Assembly (NCBI GenBank): GCA_050747245.1
Contig: JBOGNO010000003.1
Coordinates: forward strand, 248,001 to 312,000
Source of the DNA: JBOGNO01 sp050747245
GTDB lineage: Bacteria; Acidobacteriota; Terriglobia; Acidiferrales; UBA7541
DNA length: 64,000 nt
Reading direction: 5' to 3'
The notes below the pieces were generated by a model, which ran no database searches, had not been told where the DNA came from, and saw nothing but the letters and a program-made list of their open reading frames with translations. Shown here in pieces: positions 16,182 through 25,210 of the stretch; position 1 is the first letter of the stretch, and each line of letters starts with the position of its first letter. Made by a program: the position numbers and the translations under genes.

Positions 16182-16566
16182 GGCCCCTCCTCGATCTTCG
16201 TGCGAGTTTGGGCGAAATTCTGCCCCGAATTTGCAAAGGGAGCGCAAGTCGCATACCAGCGGGCATGCCGCTAACAGATAGATGCAACATGATTTAGATA
16301 AAGCCCTGAGGTTGACAGAAGAGAATCTGCCCAGTTTCGGGAAAAGCATGTTGCTCTACCGGACACCCATCCACATTCCACACGGGTGGTCTCAACGCGC
16401 TGCGGACGAGCTCAGTGCACGGCGGGAACGTCCGCCCGCAGGAAACCTGGCTTGCCCAACGGCAGGACGGCGCGTCTTCGACCCTGAGAACCGCGCAAGT
16501 TTCTTTCCTATTGACATTCTATAGGGAAAGCCTATTCTCTTATCGAACGTCTATACAGGAGAAGCC
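16182..16566. other. Divergent intergenic region with PadR-type promoter
   Basis: About 385 bases between the minus-strand recombinase-like gene and the plus-strand PadR gene. The right end holds the PadR promoter at 16511-16538. The rest shows no gene or hairpin that I can support. Confidence 0.4.
16511..16538 (+). promoter_or_regulatory. PadR promoter, copy 1
   Basis: TTGACA (16511-16516) is followed after 16 bases by TATTCT (16533-16538). The spacer starts TTCTATAGGGAAAG, nearly identical to the spacer of the other PadR promoter in this window (23490-23518: TCCTACAGGGAAAT). The shared sequence between -35 and -10 is a likely binding site for PadR itself, which typically represses its own operon. 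Confidence 0.6.
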
Positions 16567-16899
16567 ATGGCGCCGGAACAAGCCGAACTGCTGCAAGGGA
16601 CACTCGATATGCTGATTCTGAAAACGCTCGCGCTCGGGCCGATGCACGGATTGGGAATCTCGCGGCGTATCGAACAGGTGACGCGCGGAACATTTTCCGT
16701 GAAGCCCGGCTCGCTTTTTCCCGCGCTGCATCGGATGGAAGAGCAGGGCTGGCTCGCGCCCTCCTGGGGCGAATCGGAAAACAATCGCCGCGCGAAATAT
16801 TATCAATTGACGAAGACGGGACGGAAACAGCTCGGCGAAGAGACCGCGCACTGGAAGCGGATTTCCATGGCCATCGCGCGCGCCCTCGAGGCGAGCTGA
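16567..16899 (+). CDS. PadR family transcriptional regulator
   Basis: A 110-residue winged-helix regulator. ELLQGTLDMLILKTLALGPMHGLGI is the typical PadR opening; KPGSLFPALHRMEEQGWL is the recognition helix and wing, and ENNRRAKYYQLTKTGRKQL completes the fold, followed by a short C-terminal dimerisation helix. AGGAGA precedes the ATG at 16567. It is 13 bases upstream of the permease pseudogene. In acidobacteria PadR-permease pairs of this kind are common, and the regulator probably controls the pair. The second PadR in this window (23133-23465) is a close paralogue. Confidence 0.92.
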   Translation: MAPEQAELLQGTLDMLILKTLALGPMHGLGISRRIEQVTRGTFSVKPGSLFPALHRMEEQGWLAPSWGESENNRRAKYYQLTKTGRKQLGEETAHWKRISMAIARALEAS

Positions 16900-16912
16900 G
16901 GAAAGCAAGCAC

Positions 16913-19567
16913 ATGAAGCGGCTCACGCGATTCGGCAGCTTTTTCATCAATCTGTTTCGCCGCTCGAAGACGGAGCGCGAGCTCGACGAAGAAATTCGCG
17001 CACATCTGGAAATGCTGACGCGCGAAAAAATTAGCCTGGGAATGAGCCCGAATCGAGCGCGCCGCGCGGCGCAAATCGAATTGGGCGGCGTCGAACAGGT
17101 AAAAGAGGAAGTCCGCAGCTCGCGAGCGGGAGCCTGGCTAGATACGCTCTGTCAGGACGTGCGTTTCAGCCTGCGCATGTCGCGCAAAAACCCCGGGTTT
17201 ACTGCCGTAATCGTGCTGACGCTCGCCCTCGGCATCGGCGCGAACACGGCAATCTTCAGCTTCATCAACGGAACTCTCCTTAGATCCTTTTCCTATCGGG
17301 ATGCTGACCGGCTTATGCTCCTGTGGTCTTCAAACCCTTCGCACGGCTGGGTGAAGAACATTGTTTCGCCCGCGGATTTCGCAGACTGGAAGAGCCGGAA
17401 TCGTTCGTTTGAAGATCTCGCGGCGTTCGAAGATTGGAGCCCTGATCTTGCGGGCAATGGCCCGCCGCAAATTGTGAATGGCGGGCGTCTCACATCCAAT
17501 GCGTTCAGGCTACTGGGTGTGAAGCCTGCAATGGGACGCGACTTTGACGCCGCGGAGGGACGACCGGGCGCGCCGCATGTCGTGATTCTGAGCCATGCCC
17601 TGTGGCAGCAGAATTTTGGCGGCGATCCCAGCATTCTGGGAAAAGCAATTCGCCTGAACAGAGAAAACTTCACCGTCGTTGGAATCATGCCGGCGGGATT
17701 CGAATTTCCTCCCGACTATTACTACAAGGTGGATCTATGGATCCCGTTACCCTTCGACGCCGCAAGCGCCGCACGAAACATTCACGAGTTCTTTGTTTTC
17801 GGGCGGCTCCGACAGGACGTTTCGATGACGACTGCGCAAGGCGAGATGAACATCATCGCGCGCCGCATTCAGCAGGCTTATCCGGTGACCGACGCGGGCT
17901 GGGAAGTTTCTCTTCAGACGCTGCGCGCATCCGTGACCGAAGATGTTCGTCCCATACTTCTCGTCTTGTTGATGGCCGTGGCTTTTGTGCTGCTCATTGC
18001 CTGCGTGAATGTTGCCAATTTGCAGCTCTCGCGCGCCGTCGTAAGGCAGCGGGAAATTGCCATCCGCACCGCTCTCGGCGCGCACCGGACGCGATTGATT
18101 CGCCAGTCTTTAGTTGAAAGCGTGTTTCTATCCTTGATGGGAGGCGCGGTCGGTGTGCTGCTCGCGTTTTGGGGAATTCGCGCCATCCTGAGCGCCTACC
18201 TCGCGCAAAACCCCGGCTTCGAAGCAGTCGGCATCAATGGCCGCGTCCTGTGGTTCACGCTGCTGCTGTCGCTGGTGACGGCAATTGTTTTCGGCGTCGT
18301 CCCGGCGCTAGTTTCCTCGCGGCTGGATTGGAATAAAGCGCTCAAGGAAGCGGGCCGCGCTTCGGGAGTCTCTTCGGCGAGCCATCGATTGCGCGGCATG
18401 TAGGTTTCGGCCGAGCTCGCGCTGGCCCTGATTCTTCTTGCTGGCGCGTGGCTGCTGGCGAGGACGTTCATCGCCGTCACGAACGTGAATCCGGGATTCG
18501 ACCCGCAAAATGTTCTTACGTTCAGCCTTCCTTTCACCGGTTCGCGTTACGAAGCGCAAAGCGCCGGCGCAGCTTTTTACGACCGCTTGATTCCGAAACT
18601 CAAAGCCCTTCCCGGAGTTGAGGCGGCCAGCGTGATCACCAGCCTTCCCCTGCGCGGCGAGAACGGCTGGGGGTTCGTGACCGAAGAGCATCCATCCCCT
18701 CCTCCCAACGAAGGGCCGGATGCGAGCTATCAGGTGATTGCGCCCGACTATTTTCGCGCGCTGCATATTCCGCTGCTTCAAGGCCGTGCTTTCACCGATG
18801 CCGACCAGCATGAGTCCCAGCCGGTGGTCATCATCAATGACGCTTTGGCACGCGCTTACTGGCTCGGTGAAAACCCCATCGGAAAGCGACTGAGGATCGG
18901 AATTGATCAAATTCAGAATCCCTGGCGCACCGTCGTCGGCGTCGTCGGAAGCGTTCACCGCCTTGGGCTCGATGCCGATTTCTCGCCGGCAATGTATGTT
19001 CCGTATACGCAATATCCCTGGGCCAATAATCCGATGGAGTTTGTGGTGCGCGCGGCTTCGAATCCCCTTGCGCTCGCCCCCGCGATCCGCGGAGCGGTGG
19101 CGGAGATCGATAGCGATCAGGCGATTTCAAACGTCATCACCATGCAGGAAGTGGTGACAGATTCCGTCTCGGATCGCGAGTTCAATGCGGCGCTTGCCGC
19201 GATTCTCGCGGCGCTAGCGCTTCTCCTTGCTGCTGTGGGAGTCTATGGCTCCATGTCCTATGCCGTCAGCCAGCGCTCGCACGAGTTTGGCATCCGCATG
19301 GCGCTCGGTGCGCAGCGGCGCGATATTCTCAAGCTCGAGATCTTCCGAGGTTTCGCGCCGAGCCTTTTGGGGGTTTGCATCGGCCTAGCCGGGGCCTTCG
19401 CACTCACTCGCCTGATGGCGAGTTTGCTCTTCGGGGTTCATCCGGGAGACTCCGTGACTTTCGCCGTAGTCACGCTACTCCTCCTGGCCAGCGCATTGCT
19501 CGCTTGATACATCCCCGCGCGGCGAGCGACGAAAGTCGATCCCATGACCGCCCTGCGCTACGAATAG
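16913..19567 (+). pseudogene. MacB/FtsX-like orphan permease (ADOP) with two in-frame stop codons
   Basis: Read through, the frame gives an 884-residue permease. The N-terminal cytoplasmic extension (RSKTERELDEEIRAHLEM) precedes FTAVIVLTLALGIGANTAIFS, a MacB core and the first FtsX block. TAG at 18401-18403 interrupts the sequence RLRGM-stop-VSAELALALILL, where the 20466 paralogue has Leu. TGA at 19505-19507 interrupts LLA-stop-YIPARRATKVDP, where two paralogues have Cys. The frame is otherwise intact to the final ALRYE and TAG at 19565. Both changes are single substitutions (for example TTG to TAG and TGC to TGA). The first stop removes the second half, so function is probably lost. The ATG at 16913 is 13 bases after the PadR stop. 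Confidence 0.88.
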
Positions 19568-19569
19568 AT

Positions 19570-20394
19570 TCACAGCAGGGCCCTGCCAATAAAAAACGTA
19601 GCGAAGGCTAGGCCGATCGCCAGGATGGCGTCGGCGGCATAGTGATAGCGGCCCAAAACCGCTCCCGCCGCAATGCTGGCAGCCATAAAAAGAAAAATCC
19701 ATCCGCAAACTGGTGCGACAGAAATCAAGACGATGGCTGCGGCAAACGTGGAAGCGACGTGCGCGCTGGGGAACGTGTTGATCTGAATGCTCGCGCGGCC
19801 GAGGAGCCAGAGGTTCAGGCGGCGAATAGCCCCAAGCGCAGGTACCCGAACCATATCGCGAGCCAGAGTTCGCGGCGGACGCGACGTGACGAACGGGATG
19901 AGCGCATAACACAGATACGTTGCAGGCAGAACTGTAACCCAGTAAAGATCGCAGGCGTCGCGTCGCCCGGCTGCATACAACGCGCCGATTCCCAGCGGGA
20001 CCAGCGGATAGCAGAACAGATAGGCGAATTCAAACCAGGCGGCGAGCCAGCCTCTGATTTTGATCCGCCCTTCGCGCGAAACGAATGGCGAGAGCGCGAT
20101 CGCGTCAAATCGCAGCAGCGCGTCTTCCAGCTTTTCGCTCGGCGGAGTGTGAAAGCCTCCCTGCTGCCAGTAAACGACAAGCATCAACGGCGCGGGAAGC
20201 CAGTCTTCGATGATGGAAAATGCAGCGGCCGACAAGACGCTGCGCGCGAAGTGTGGAAGCAAGACGATCGCGCATCCGGCGCAGCCGACGAGTGTGACGT
20301 TTCGCCGCTGGCGTGACCCTTTCTTTGTCAGCCATGCCAGCAACACAAATAGCGCGAACGTGCAGAGATGGATTTCTTCCGCGGGACGAAACAT
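19570..20394 (-). CDS. PAP2-type (phosphatidic acid phosphatase 2) membrane protein
   Basis: A 274-residue polytopic membrane protein with at least six hydrophobic helices. The C-terminal part carries the lipid-phosphatase signature in variant form: INTFPSAHVASTFAAAIVL and later GRYHYAADAI, corresponding to the PSGH and H-x5-D motifs, while the first KxxxxxxRP motif may be represented by VTSRPPRTLARD. Members hydrolyse or exchange lipid phosphates at the membrane surface, and some act as inositol-phosphorylceramide-type synthases. Its stop is two bases from the end of the permease pseudogene, with which it is convergent. The ATG at 20394 has only a weak ribosome site. Confidence 0.82.
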   Translation of the reverse strand: MFRPAEEIHLCTFALFVLLAWLTKKGSRQRRNVTLVGCAGCAIVLLPHFARSVLSAAAFSIIEDWLPAPLMLVVYWQQGGFHTPPSEKLEDALLRFDAIALSPFVSREGRIKIRGWLAAWFEFAYLFCYPLVPLGIGALYAAGRRDACDLYWVTVLPATYLCYALIPFVTSRPPRTLARDMVRVPALGAIRRLNLWLLGRASIQINTFPSAHVASTFAAAIVLISVAPVCGWIFLFMAASIAAGAVLGRYHYAADAILAIGLAFATFFIGRALL

Positions 20395-20465
20395 GAGCGC
20401 TGCTCGGCTCGCGCGCCCATGTTAGCAGCAATGAACAACGCGCGCGTGGCAACTCGCGTGCGGTC

Positions 20466-23117
20466 CTATTCGTAGCGCAGTGCGGTCATGGGATCGACTT
20501 TCGTCGCCCGCCGCGCGGGCAGGTAAGCGGCCACGGCAGCAGCGGCAACCAGAAGAGTCGCAACCGCGAGATACGTTTCAGGATCCGTGGCGGTGACGTT
20601 GAAGAGTTGGTCCGCCAGCAGCCGTGATGCGAAGACCGCGCCGAGAATTCCGAATGCCACTCCCCCGAGCGCGGGCGCGATTCCCTGAGCTAGGACGTGC
20701 TTGAATATGTCGCCCGGCTGCGCGCCCAGCGCCATGCGCACGCCGATTTCATGCGTTTGCTGCGATACCAGATAGGCGACCACGCCTTGCAGGCCGATGA
20801 GCGCCAGCGCCAGCGCGAGAGCGGCGAAGAGTCCCAGCAACGTTGCGGTAAACCGCCGCCGCGCGAGCGACGCCGAAATTCGCTCTTCCATGGTCTGCAC
20901 GTCATACGCCGGCTGGTCAGGATCTACTTTGTTGACCTGTTCGCGGATTGCCGCTGCAAAACTTCCAGGATCCCGCGCCATGCGGGTGACAAGCGTTGTG
21001 AATGGAGAGTAGCGCGGGAAATAGATGGCCCCTTGGGATTGTGTTGCCAGATCCTCTCCGTGAACCGTGCCCACCACGCCCACGACGGCCGACCACGGCC
21101 CTTTGTCGCTCCAACTTATTTCGGCGCCAAGGGGATCGCGATTCGGCCAGAACCGTTTCGCGAGTGCCTCGTCAATCACCACTGCGGTGCCCGGCCCGAA
21201 GAACCCTCCGGACTTCATCGCTACGAAATTCTGAGGTGTGAACCAACGTCCGCGCAGGAGCGGAATCCCCATCGTGGCCAGGTAATCGGGGCTGACGTAG
21301 AGATAATCGGAATGAGGTTCCGGTCGGCCAGGTCCCGGAGTGTAATCGCGAATCGTGAAGACAGAGTTGTCGCCCGAGATGAACGGCGGTTGAAACGCCA
21401 TCGCCGCGTGGAGAACGCCCGGAATAGCTGCCACGCGCTGCAGCAAGGTTTCGCTGAAAACACTAACGTTTGCGAGATTGGACTTCGAATTCGGCAATTG
21501 GATTTGCAAAGTCAGAAGATTTTTCGGCTCGAAACCCGGGTTCACGTCGAGCAGTTTCGCAAAACTGCGCAGCAGCAAGCCGGAGCAAACGAGGAGCACG
21601 AGAGCCAGGGCGACCTCGGAAGCCACCAGCGCCCGCCGCATTCCTTGCGAGGCCGATTGTGAGCTTCCGAATTGCCCGCTGCCCTTGAGCGTCTCCGCGC
21701 AGTCGGCTCGCGCCGCGCGCAGCGCCGGAGCGATGCCGAACACGATACCCGCGAGCAGCGACACTCCCAGCGTGAACGCCAGCACGCTTCCGTTCAATCC
21801 CACCGTTCCGGACACGACTAAATTCTCGGGTGCCAGCCCCAGGAGCGCCCTGATTCCCCACTGCGCGAGCAGAAGGCCGAGCGCGCCCCCTCCTGTTGCC
21901 AGCAAGAAGCTCTCGGTGAGGACTTGCCGCAGAATTCGCACGGGGCCCGCTCCCAGCGCTGTGCGCAGAGCCATTTCTTTCGATCGCGCCCCTGCGCGCG
22001 CCAGCATCAAGTTGGCGATATTCACGCAAGCAATCAGCAGAACCAGTGCCACCGCTCCCAGGAGCATCCACAGTGGCCGACGAACGTCTCCGACACGCAC
22101 GTCCGAGAACGGCCGGACGTCGATTCGGAATCCGCCCAACGCTCCCCCGCCGTCTGGGGCTTGGTGTTCTGCTTCCGGCACCATGGCCGCTTGCGCCTGC
22201 ACAGCGCTTTCGCCGTGCCTGAGCCGCGCGAGCATGGTCCATGCAAGCGACCACCTGTGCTCGGGCGTGAGCTCATTTTTGGAAAATGCAGCTGGGACCA
22301 CTATGTCTATGTGCGGGTACAGGACTTCGAACGCGGAGGGAAGGACGCCGATCACTTCATAACTCCCGCCATCAAGCGACAGAGTTCTGCCGAGCACGCC
22401 CCGATTCGCCCCGAATTCCCTTTGCCAAAGTCCCCGCGACAGAAGTACGACGTGCGGGCCTCCCGGGTTGTCTTCCGCGACAGTGAACACGCGCCCGATT
22501 GCTGGTTGTATTCCTAGCATGGGGAAAAACTCGGAGGTGACTCGCAGCGCCAGCACGCGCTGCGGCGTGCCCACGCCCGTCCAGTTGAAATTCCGGCTGG
22601 AGATCGCCGCCGAGGATTCGAACACGTCCTGATGCGTTTTGTAATCGAGAAATTCCAGCGCCGATACCTGGGTGTGCAGCAGATTTATTTTCGGAAGCGA
22701 ATCCTGAACGATCACCACGCGGGCGGGATCGCGCACCGGCAAGGGCCGCAGCAGGACCGCATCCACTACGCTGAAGATAGCCGTGTTCGCGCCGATTCCG
22801 AGTGCCAACGTCAGCACCGCGACGGCCGTGAATCCGGCATTGCGTCGCAGCAGCCTCACGCCGTAGCGAACGTCCTGTAAAAAATCTTCCAGCCAGCGCC
22901 CGCCCCGGGCGTCGCGGCATTCTTCTCGAATCTGCGAGTGGCCTCCGAATTCCAGCATCGCCTGCCGCCGCGCTTCTTCCTGGTTCATTCCCGCAGCCAC
23001 GTATTCCCGGATCAGTTCCTCAACGTGAAATTGAAATTCCTCGCGCATGTCTCGCCCGGCCGCTTCTTTTCTGAAGAGGGCGCGCAAAAAATGGGAAACT
23101 CGCTTGAGCCAGCTCAT
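20466..23117 (-). CDS. MacB/FtsX-like orphan permease (ADOP family), intact
   Basis: An 883-residue permease and the most complete ADOP gene here. The N-terminal cytoplasmic domain (about 1-75: REEFQFHVEELIREYVAAGM, EEARRQAMLEFGG) is typical of the PadR-linked subgroup. FTAVAVLTLALGIGANTAIFSVVDAVLLRPLPV is the first membrane helix. Two periplasmic domains alternate with FtsX blocks, including LLIACVNIANLMLARAGARSKEMALRTALGA. The end reads AAYLPARRATKVDPMTALRYE. It starts at 23117 with GGAG eight bases upstream and follows the PadR gene by 15 bases. Substrate and ATPase partner are unknown; these proteins may work as mechanotransmission permeases. Confidence 0.92.
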   Translation of the reverse strand: MSWLKRVSHFLRALFRKEAAGRDMREEFQFHVEELIREYVAAGMNQEEARRQAMLEFGGHSQIREECRDARGGRWLEDFLQDVRYGVRLLRRNAGFTAVAVLTLALGIGANTAIFSVVDAVLLRPLPVRDPARVVIVQDSLPKINLLHTQVSALEFLDYKTHQDVFESSAAISSRNFNWTGVGTPQRVLALRVTSEFFPMLGIQPAIGRVFTVAEDNPGGPHVVLLSRGLWQREFGANRGVLGRTLSLDGGSYEVIGVLPSAFEVLYPHIDIVVPAAFSKNELTPEHRWSLAWTMLARLRHGESAVQAQAAMVPEAEHQAPDGGGALGGFRIDVRPFSDVRVGDVRRPLWMLLGAVALVLLIACVNIANLMLARAGARSKEMALRTALGAGPVRILRQVLTESFLLATGGGALGLLLAQWGIRALLGLAPENLVVSGTVGLNGSVLAFTLGVSLLAGIVFGIAPALRAARADCAETLKGSGQFGSSQSASQGMRRALVASEVALALVLLVCSGLLLRSFAKLLDVNPGFEPKNLLTLQIQLPNSKSNLANVSVFSETLLQRVAAIPGVLHAAMAFQPPFISGDNSVFTIRDYTPGPGRPEPHSDYLYVSPDYLATMGIPLLRGRWFTPQNFVAMKSGGFFGPGTAVVIDEALAKRFWPNRDPLGAEISWSDKGPWSAVVGVVGTVHGEDLATQSQGAIYFPRYSPFTTLVTRMARDPGSFAAAIREQVNKVDPDQPAYDVQTMEERISASLARRRFTATLLGLFAALALALALIGLQGVVAYLVSQQTHEIGVRMALGAQPGDIFKHVLAQGIAPALGGVAFGILGAVFASRLLADQLFNVTATDPETYLAVATLLVAAAAVAAYLPARRATKVDPMTALRYE

Positions 23118-23132
23118 CGCGTTGCTCCGTCT

Positions 23133-23465
23133 CTAGGTCGTTTGCAGAATTTGTGAAATGGCCGCCGCGAGCCGCTCCCAGTTCGATGTTTCCAGTTCGA
23201 GCTGCCGCCGCCCCGCGCGCGTAAGCCTGTAAAATTTTGCCCGCCGGTTATTTTCCGAGTCGCCCCAGGCGGAGGCGATCCATCCCCGCGCCTCCAGCCG
23301 GTACACCGCCGGATAGAGCGAGCCCTGCTGCACCTGCAAAACGTCGCGTGAAATTTGCTGGATGCGCTTGGCGATGCCGAAACCGTGTTGCGGGCCGAGC
23401 GCCAGCGTCTTCAAAATCAGCAGATCCAGCGTGCCTTGCAGGAGTTCTTGCTTTTCCGCCGCCAT
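23133..23465 (-). CDS. PadR family transcriptional regulator
   Basis: A 110-residue winged-helix protein closely matching the PadR at 16567: KQELLQGTLDLLILKTLALGPQHGFGIAKRI, then GSLYPAVYRLEARGWIAS and ENNRRAKFYRLTRAGRRQL. It is the first gene of the operon with the intact permease (15-base gap). The ATG at 23465 has a run of six G upstream. The promoter and a perfect inverted repeat lie just ahead, suggesting autoregulation. Confidence 0.92.
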   Translation of the reverse strand: MAAEKQELLQGTLDLLILKTLALGPQHGFGIAKRIQQISRDVLQVQQGSLYPAVYRLEARGWIASAWGDSENNRRAKFYRLTRAGRRQLELETSNWERLAAAISQILQTT

Positions 23466-23472
23466 GTTCCCC

Positions 23473-23487
23473 CCTAGACGCTCTAGG
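23473..23487. promoter_or_regulatory. Inverted repeat, candidate PadR operator
   Basis: CCTAGA and TCTAGG form a perfect 6-bp inverted repeat around a 3-base spacer. It lies between the -10 element and the ribosome site of the PadR gene, a position where a bound dimer would block transcription. No matching copy was found at the other PadR promoter, so the alternative operator is the shared spacer sequence. Confidence 0.4.
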
Positions 23488-23489
23488 AG

Positions 23490-23518
23490 AACATAAACAT
23501 TTCCCTGTAGGATGTCAA
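23490..23518 (-). promoter_or_regulatory. PadR promoter, copy 2
   Basis: On the minus strand TTGACA (23518-23513) and TATGTT (23495-23490) are separated by 17 bases. The spacer begins TCCTACAGGGAAAT, matching the spacer at the other PadR promoter (16511-16538) at most positions. Confidence 0.65.
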
Positions 23519-23570
23519 GGGGAAGCCAGGAGCGCCCCGGCCTGGCCCGAAGCCGTTATAATGCCGCGCG

Positions 23571-25178
23571 ATGGCTTCCCGGCTCCTTGCTGTCTTCGAT
23601 TGGAGCTTCGCCCCCGAACCCCCGGCCTCCCCCGGGCATCTCGGCCCGCGTTGGCTATTTCTTCGCGCCCTCGGCCTGATTTATTTCTCCGCGTTTTATT
23701 CACTCGCCTTTCAGATTCGCGGCCTCATCGGCCCCAATGGAATTCTTCCTGCGGGAAGCTATCTTGAGGCTGTAGATTCCTATTTCCACGACATCGCGCG
23801 TTTCTGGTACGCCCCCACGCTTCTGTGGTTCGCCTCCGGCAATCGCGCCGTGGAGCTCATCTGCTGGACGGGCCTCGCGGCCTCCTTGCTCGCGGTTTTC
23901 AACATTTGGCCGCGCCTCTCTCTACTCACCTGTTTCTTGAGCTATCTCTCGTTCGTCAGCGCGGCGCAGGATTTTTCCGGTTATCAATCCGATGGCATGT
24001 TGCTCGAAGCGGGTTTTATTGCGCTTTTTCTTGCGCCGTGGGGATTGCGTCCAGGACTCGGTCGCGCGGCTCCCCCTTCGCGCGCCAGCACTTTCCTTCT
24101 GCAGTGGGAATGGTTCCGCATCTATTTCGAATCCGGCGCCGCGAAATTATTGAGCGGCGATCGCGATTGGCGGCACCTCACGGCCATGGATCAGTATTAT
24201 CAGAACGGGCCGCTGCCCACCTGGATTGGCTGGTACTTGCAGCAGCTTCCGCACAGATTTCACGGCGCCACGGCTTTCGCCACCCTCGCGCTGGAACTGG
24301 CGATCGTGTGGATGCTCTTTCTCCCGCGACGGTTTCGCATCATCTGTTTTTGGATTGTCACGCCCTGGGAAATCGCAGTCATCCTTACGGCGAACTACAC
24401 GTTCTTGAATTATCTCGTTCTCTCGCTCGGCATTCTGCTTCTCGATGATAAGTTTCTCGATTGGTGTCTGCCCGCGCGATGGAAGTATTTGCAGCCGGTA
24501 CCTGCACTGCCTGCTCCTGCATCCGGCGCGCGTGCGTGGCTTGAAAGATGGCGCCATCGCACGGCGTTCGCGCGCAGGATCATCGCCGCTTTCTGGTTGA
24601 CCTGGATTTTTTATGCCACCACGGCACAAATGATCTGGGCTTTCGCGCCCGGAGCGCCCCTTCCGCGGTCGCCGGTCACGGCCCTCGATCCTTCGCGCAT
24701 CGCCAATCGCTACGGTTTATTCGCCGTCATGACGCCGAATCGCTACGAAATCGAATTTCAGGGTTCGAGCGACGGCCTGACCTGGAAAACCTATCCCTTT
24801 CGCTACAAGCCGCAGGCCTTGAACGAAGCACCGCGGATTTACGCGCCCTATCAGCCGCGCCTCGATTGGAATCTTTGGTTTGCCTCGCTCGGTTCCTGGC
24901 GGGAGAATTCTTTCGTCCTCCGCACCGAAGAGCGCCTGCTCGAAAATAGCCCTGAGGTCCTGGCTCTCTTCGCTGGCAATCCGTTTCCCGGAAGACCTCC
25001 TGCGCAGGTTCGTGCCGCTATCTGGCAATACTGGTTCACGGACATCAAAACGAAGCGCGAGACAGGCTTATGGTGGCGCCGTGAATCCCTGGGCCTTTAC
25101 GCGCCTGCGCTCGAGCGCACTGCTGACGGCCGCTTCACCATCGTGGAATTGCCGGGCGAGGACGAGCGATTCCCCTGA
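23571..25178 (+). CDS. Lipase maturation factor family membrane protein
   Basis: A 535-residue polytopic membrane protein matching lipase maturation factor 1 homologues. An N-terminal block of helices includes RWLFLRALGLIYFSAFYSL and YQSDGMLLEAGFIALFLAPWG. A conserved LLQWEWFRIYFESGAAKLLSGD follows, then TAMDQYYQNGPLPTWIGWYL. The C-terminal globular part contains the family hallmarks YAPYQPRLDWNLWFASLG and WQYWFTD. In vertebrates LMF1 helps fold dimeric lipases in the ER; in bacteria the role is unknown and may concern folding of secreted enzymes. The ATG at 23571 is divergent from the PadR promoter by about 50 bases. The family call is firm. Confidence 0.88.
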   Translation: MASRLLAVFDWSFAPEPPASPGHLGPRWLFLRALGLIYFSAFYSLAFQIRGLIGPNGILPAGSYLEAVDSYFHDIARFWYAPTLLWFASGNRAVELICWTGLAASLLAVFNIWPRLSLLTCFLSYLSFVSAAQDFSGYQSDGMLLEAGFIALFLAPWGLRPGLGRAAPPSRASTFLLQWEWFRIYFESGAAKLLSGDRDWRHLTAMDQYYQNGPLPTWIGWYLQQLPHRFHGATAFATLALELAIVWMLFLPRRFRIICFWIVTPWEIAVILTANYTFLNYLVLSLGILLLDDKFLDWCLPARWKYLQPVPALPAPASGARAWLERWRHRTAFARRIIAAFWLTWIFYATTAQMIWAFAPGAPLPRSPVTALDPSRIANRYGLFAVMTPNRYEIEFQGSSDGLTWKTYPFRYKPQALNEAPRIYAPYQPRLDWNLWFASLGSWRENSFVLRTEERLLENSPEVLALFAGNPFPGRPPAQVRAAIWQYWFTDIKTKRETGLWWRRESLGLYAPALERTADGRFTIVELPGEDERFP

Positions 25179-25210
25179 GCCTATTCGCGGCCCTTGCACG
25201 CTCCCCCGCG

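Noticed and set aside
19505..19507. Selenocysteine at the TGA that replaces a Cys codon in the permease
   Set aside because: The position is not conserved as Cys in all paralogues, no SECIS-like hairpin was seen just after it, and another stop already interrupts the same gene.
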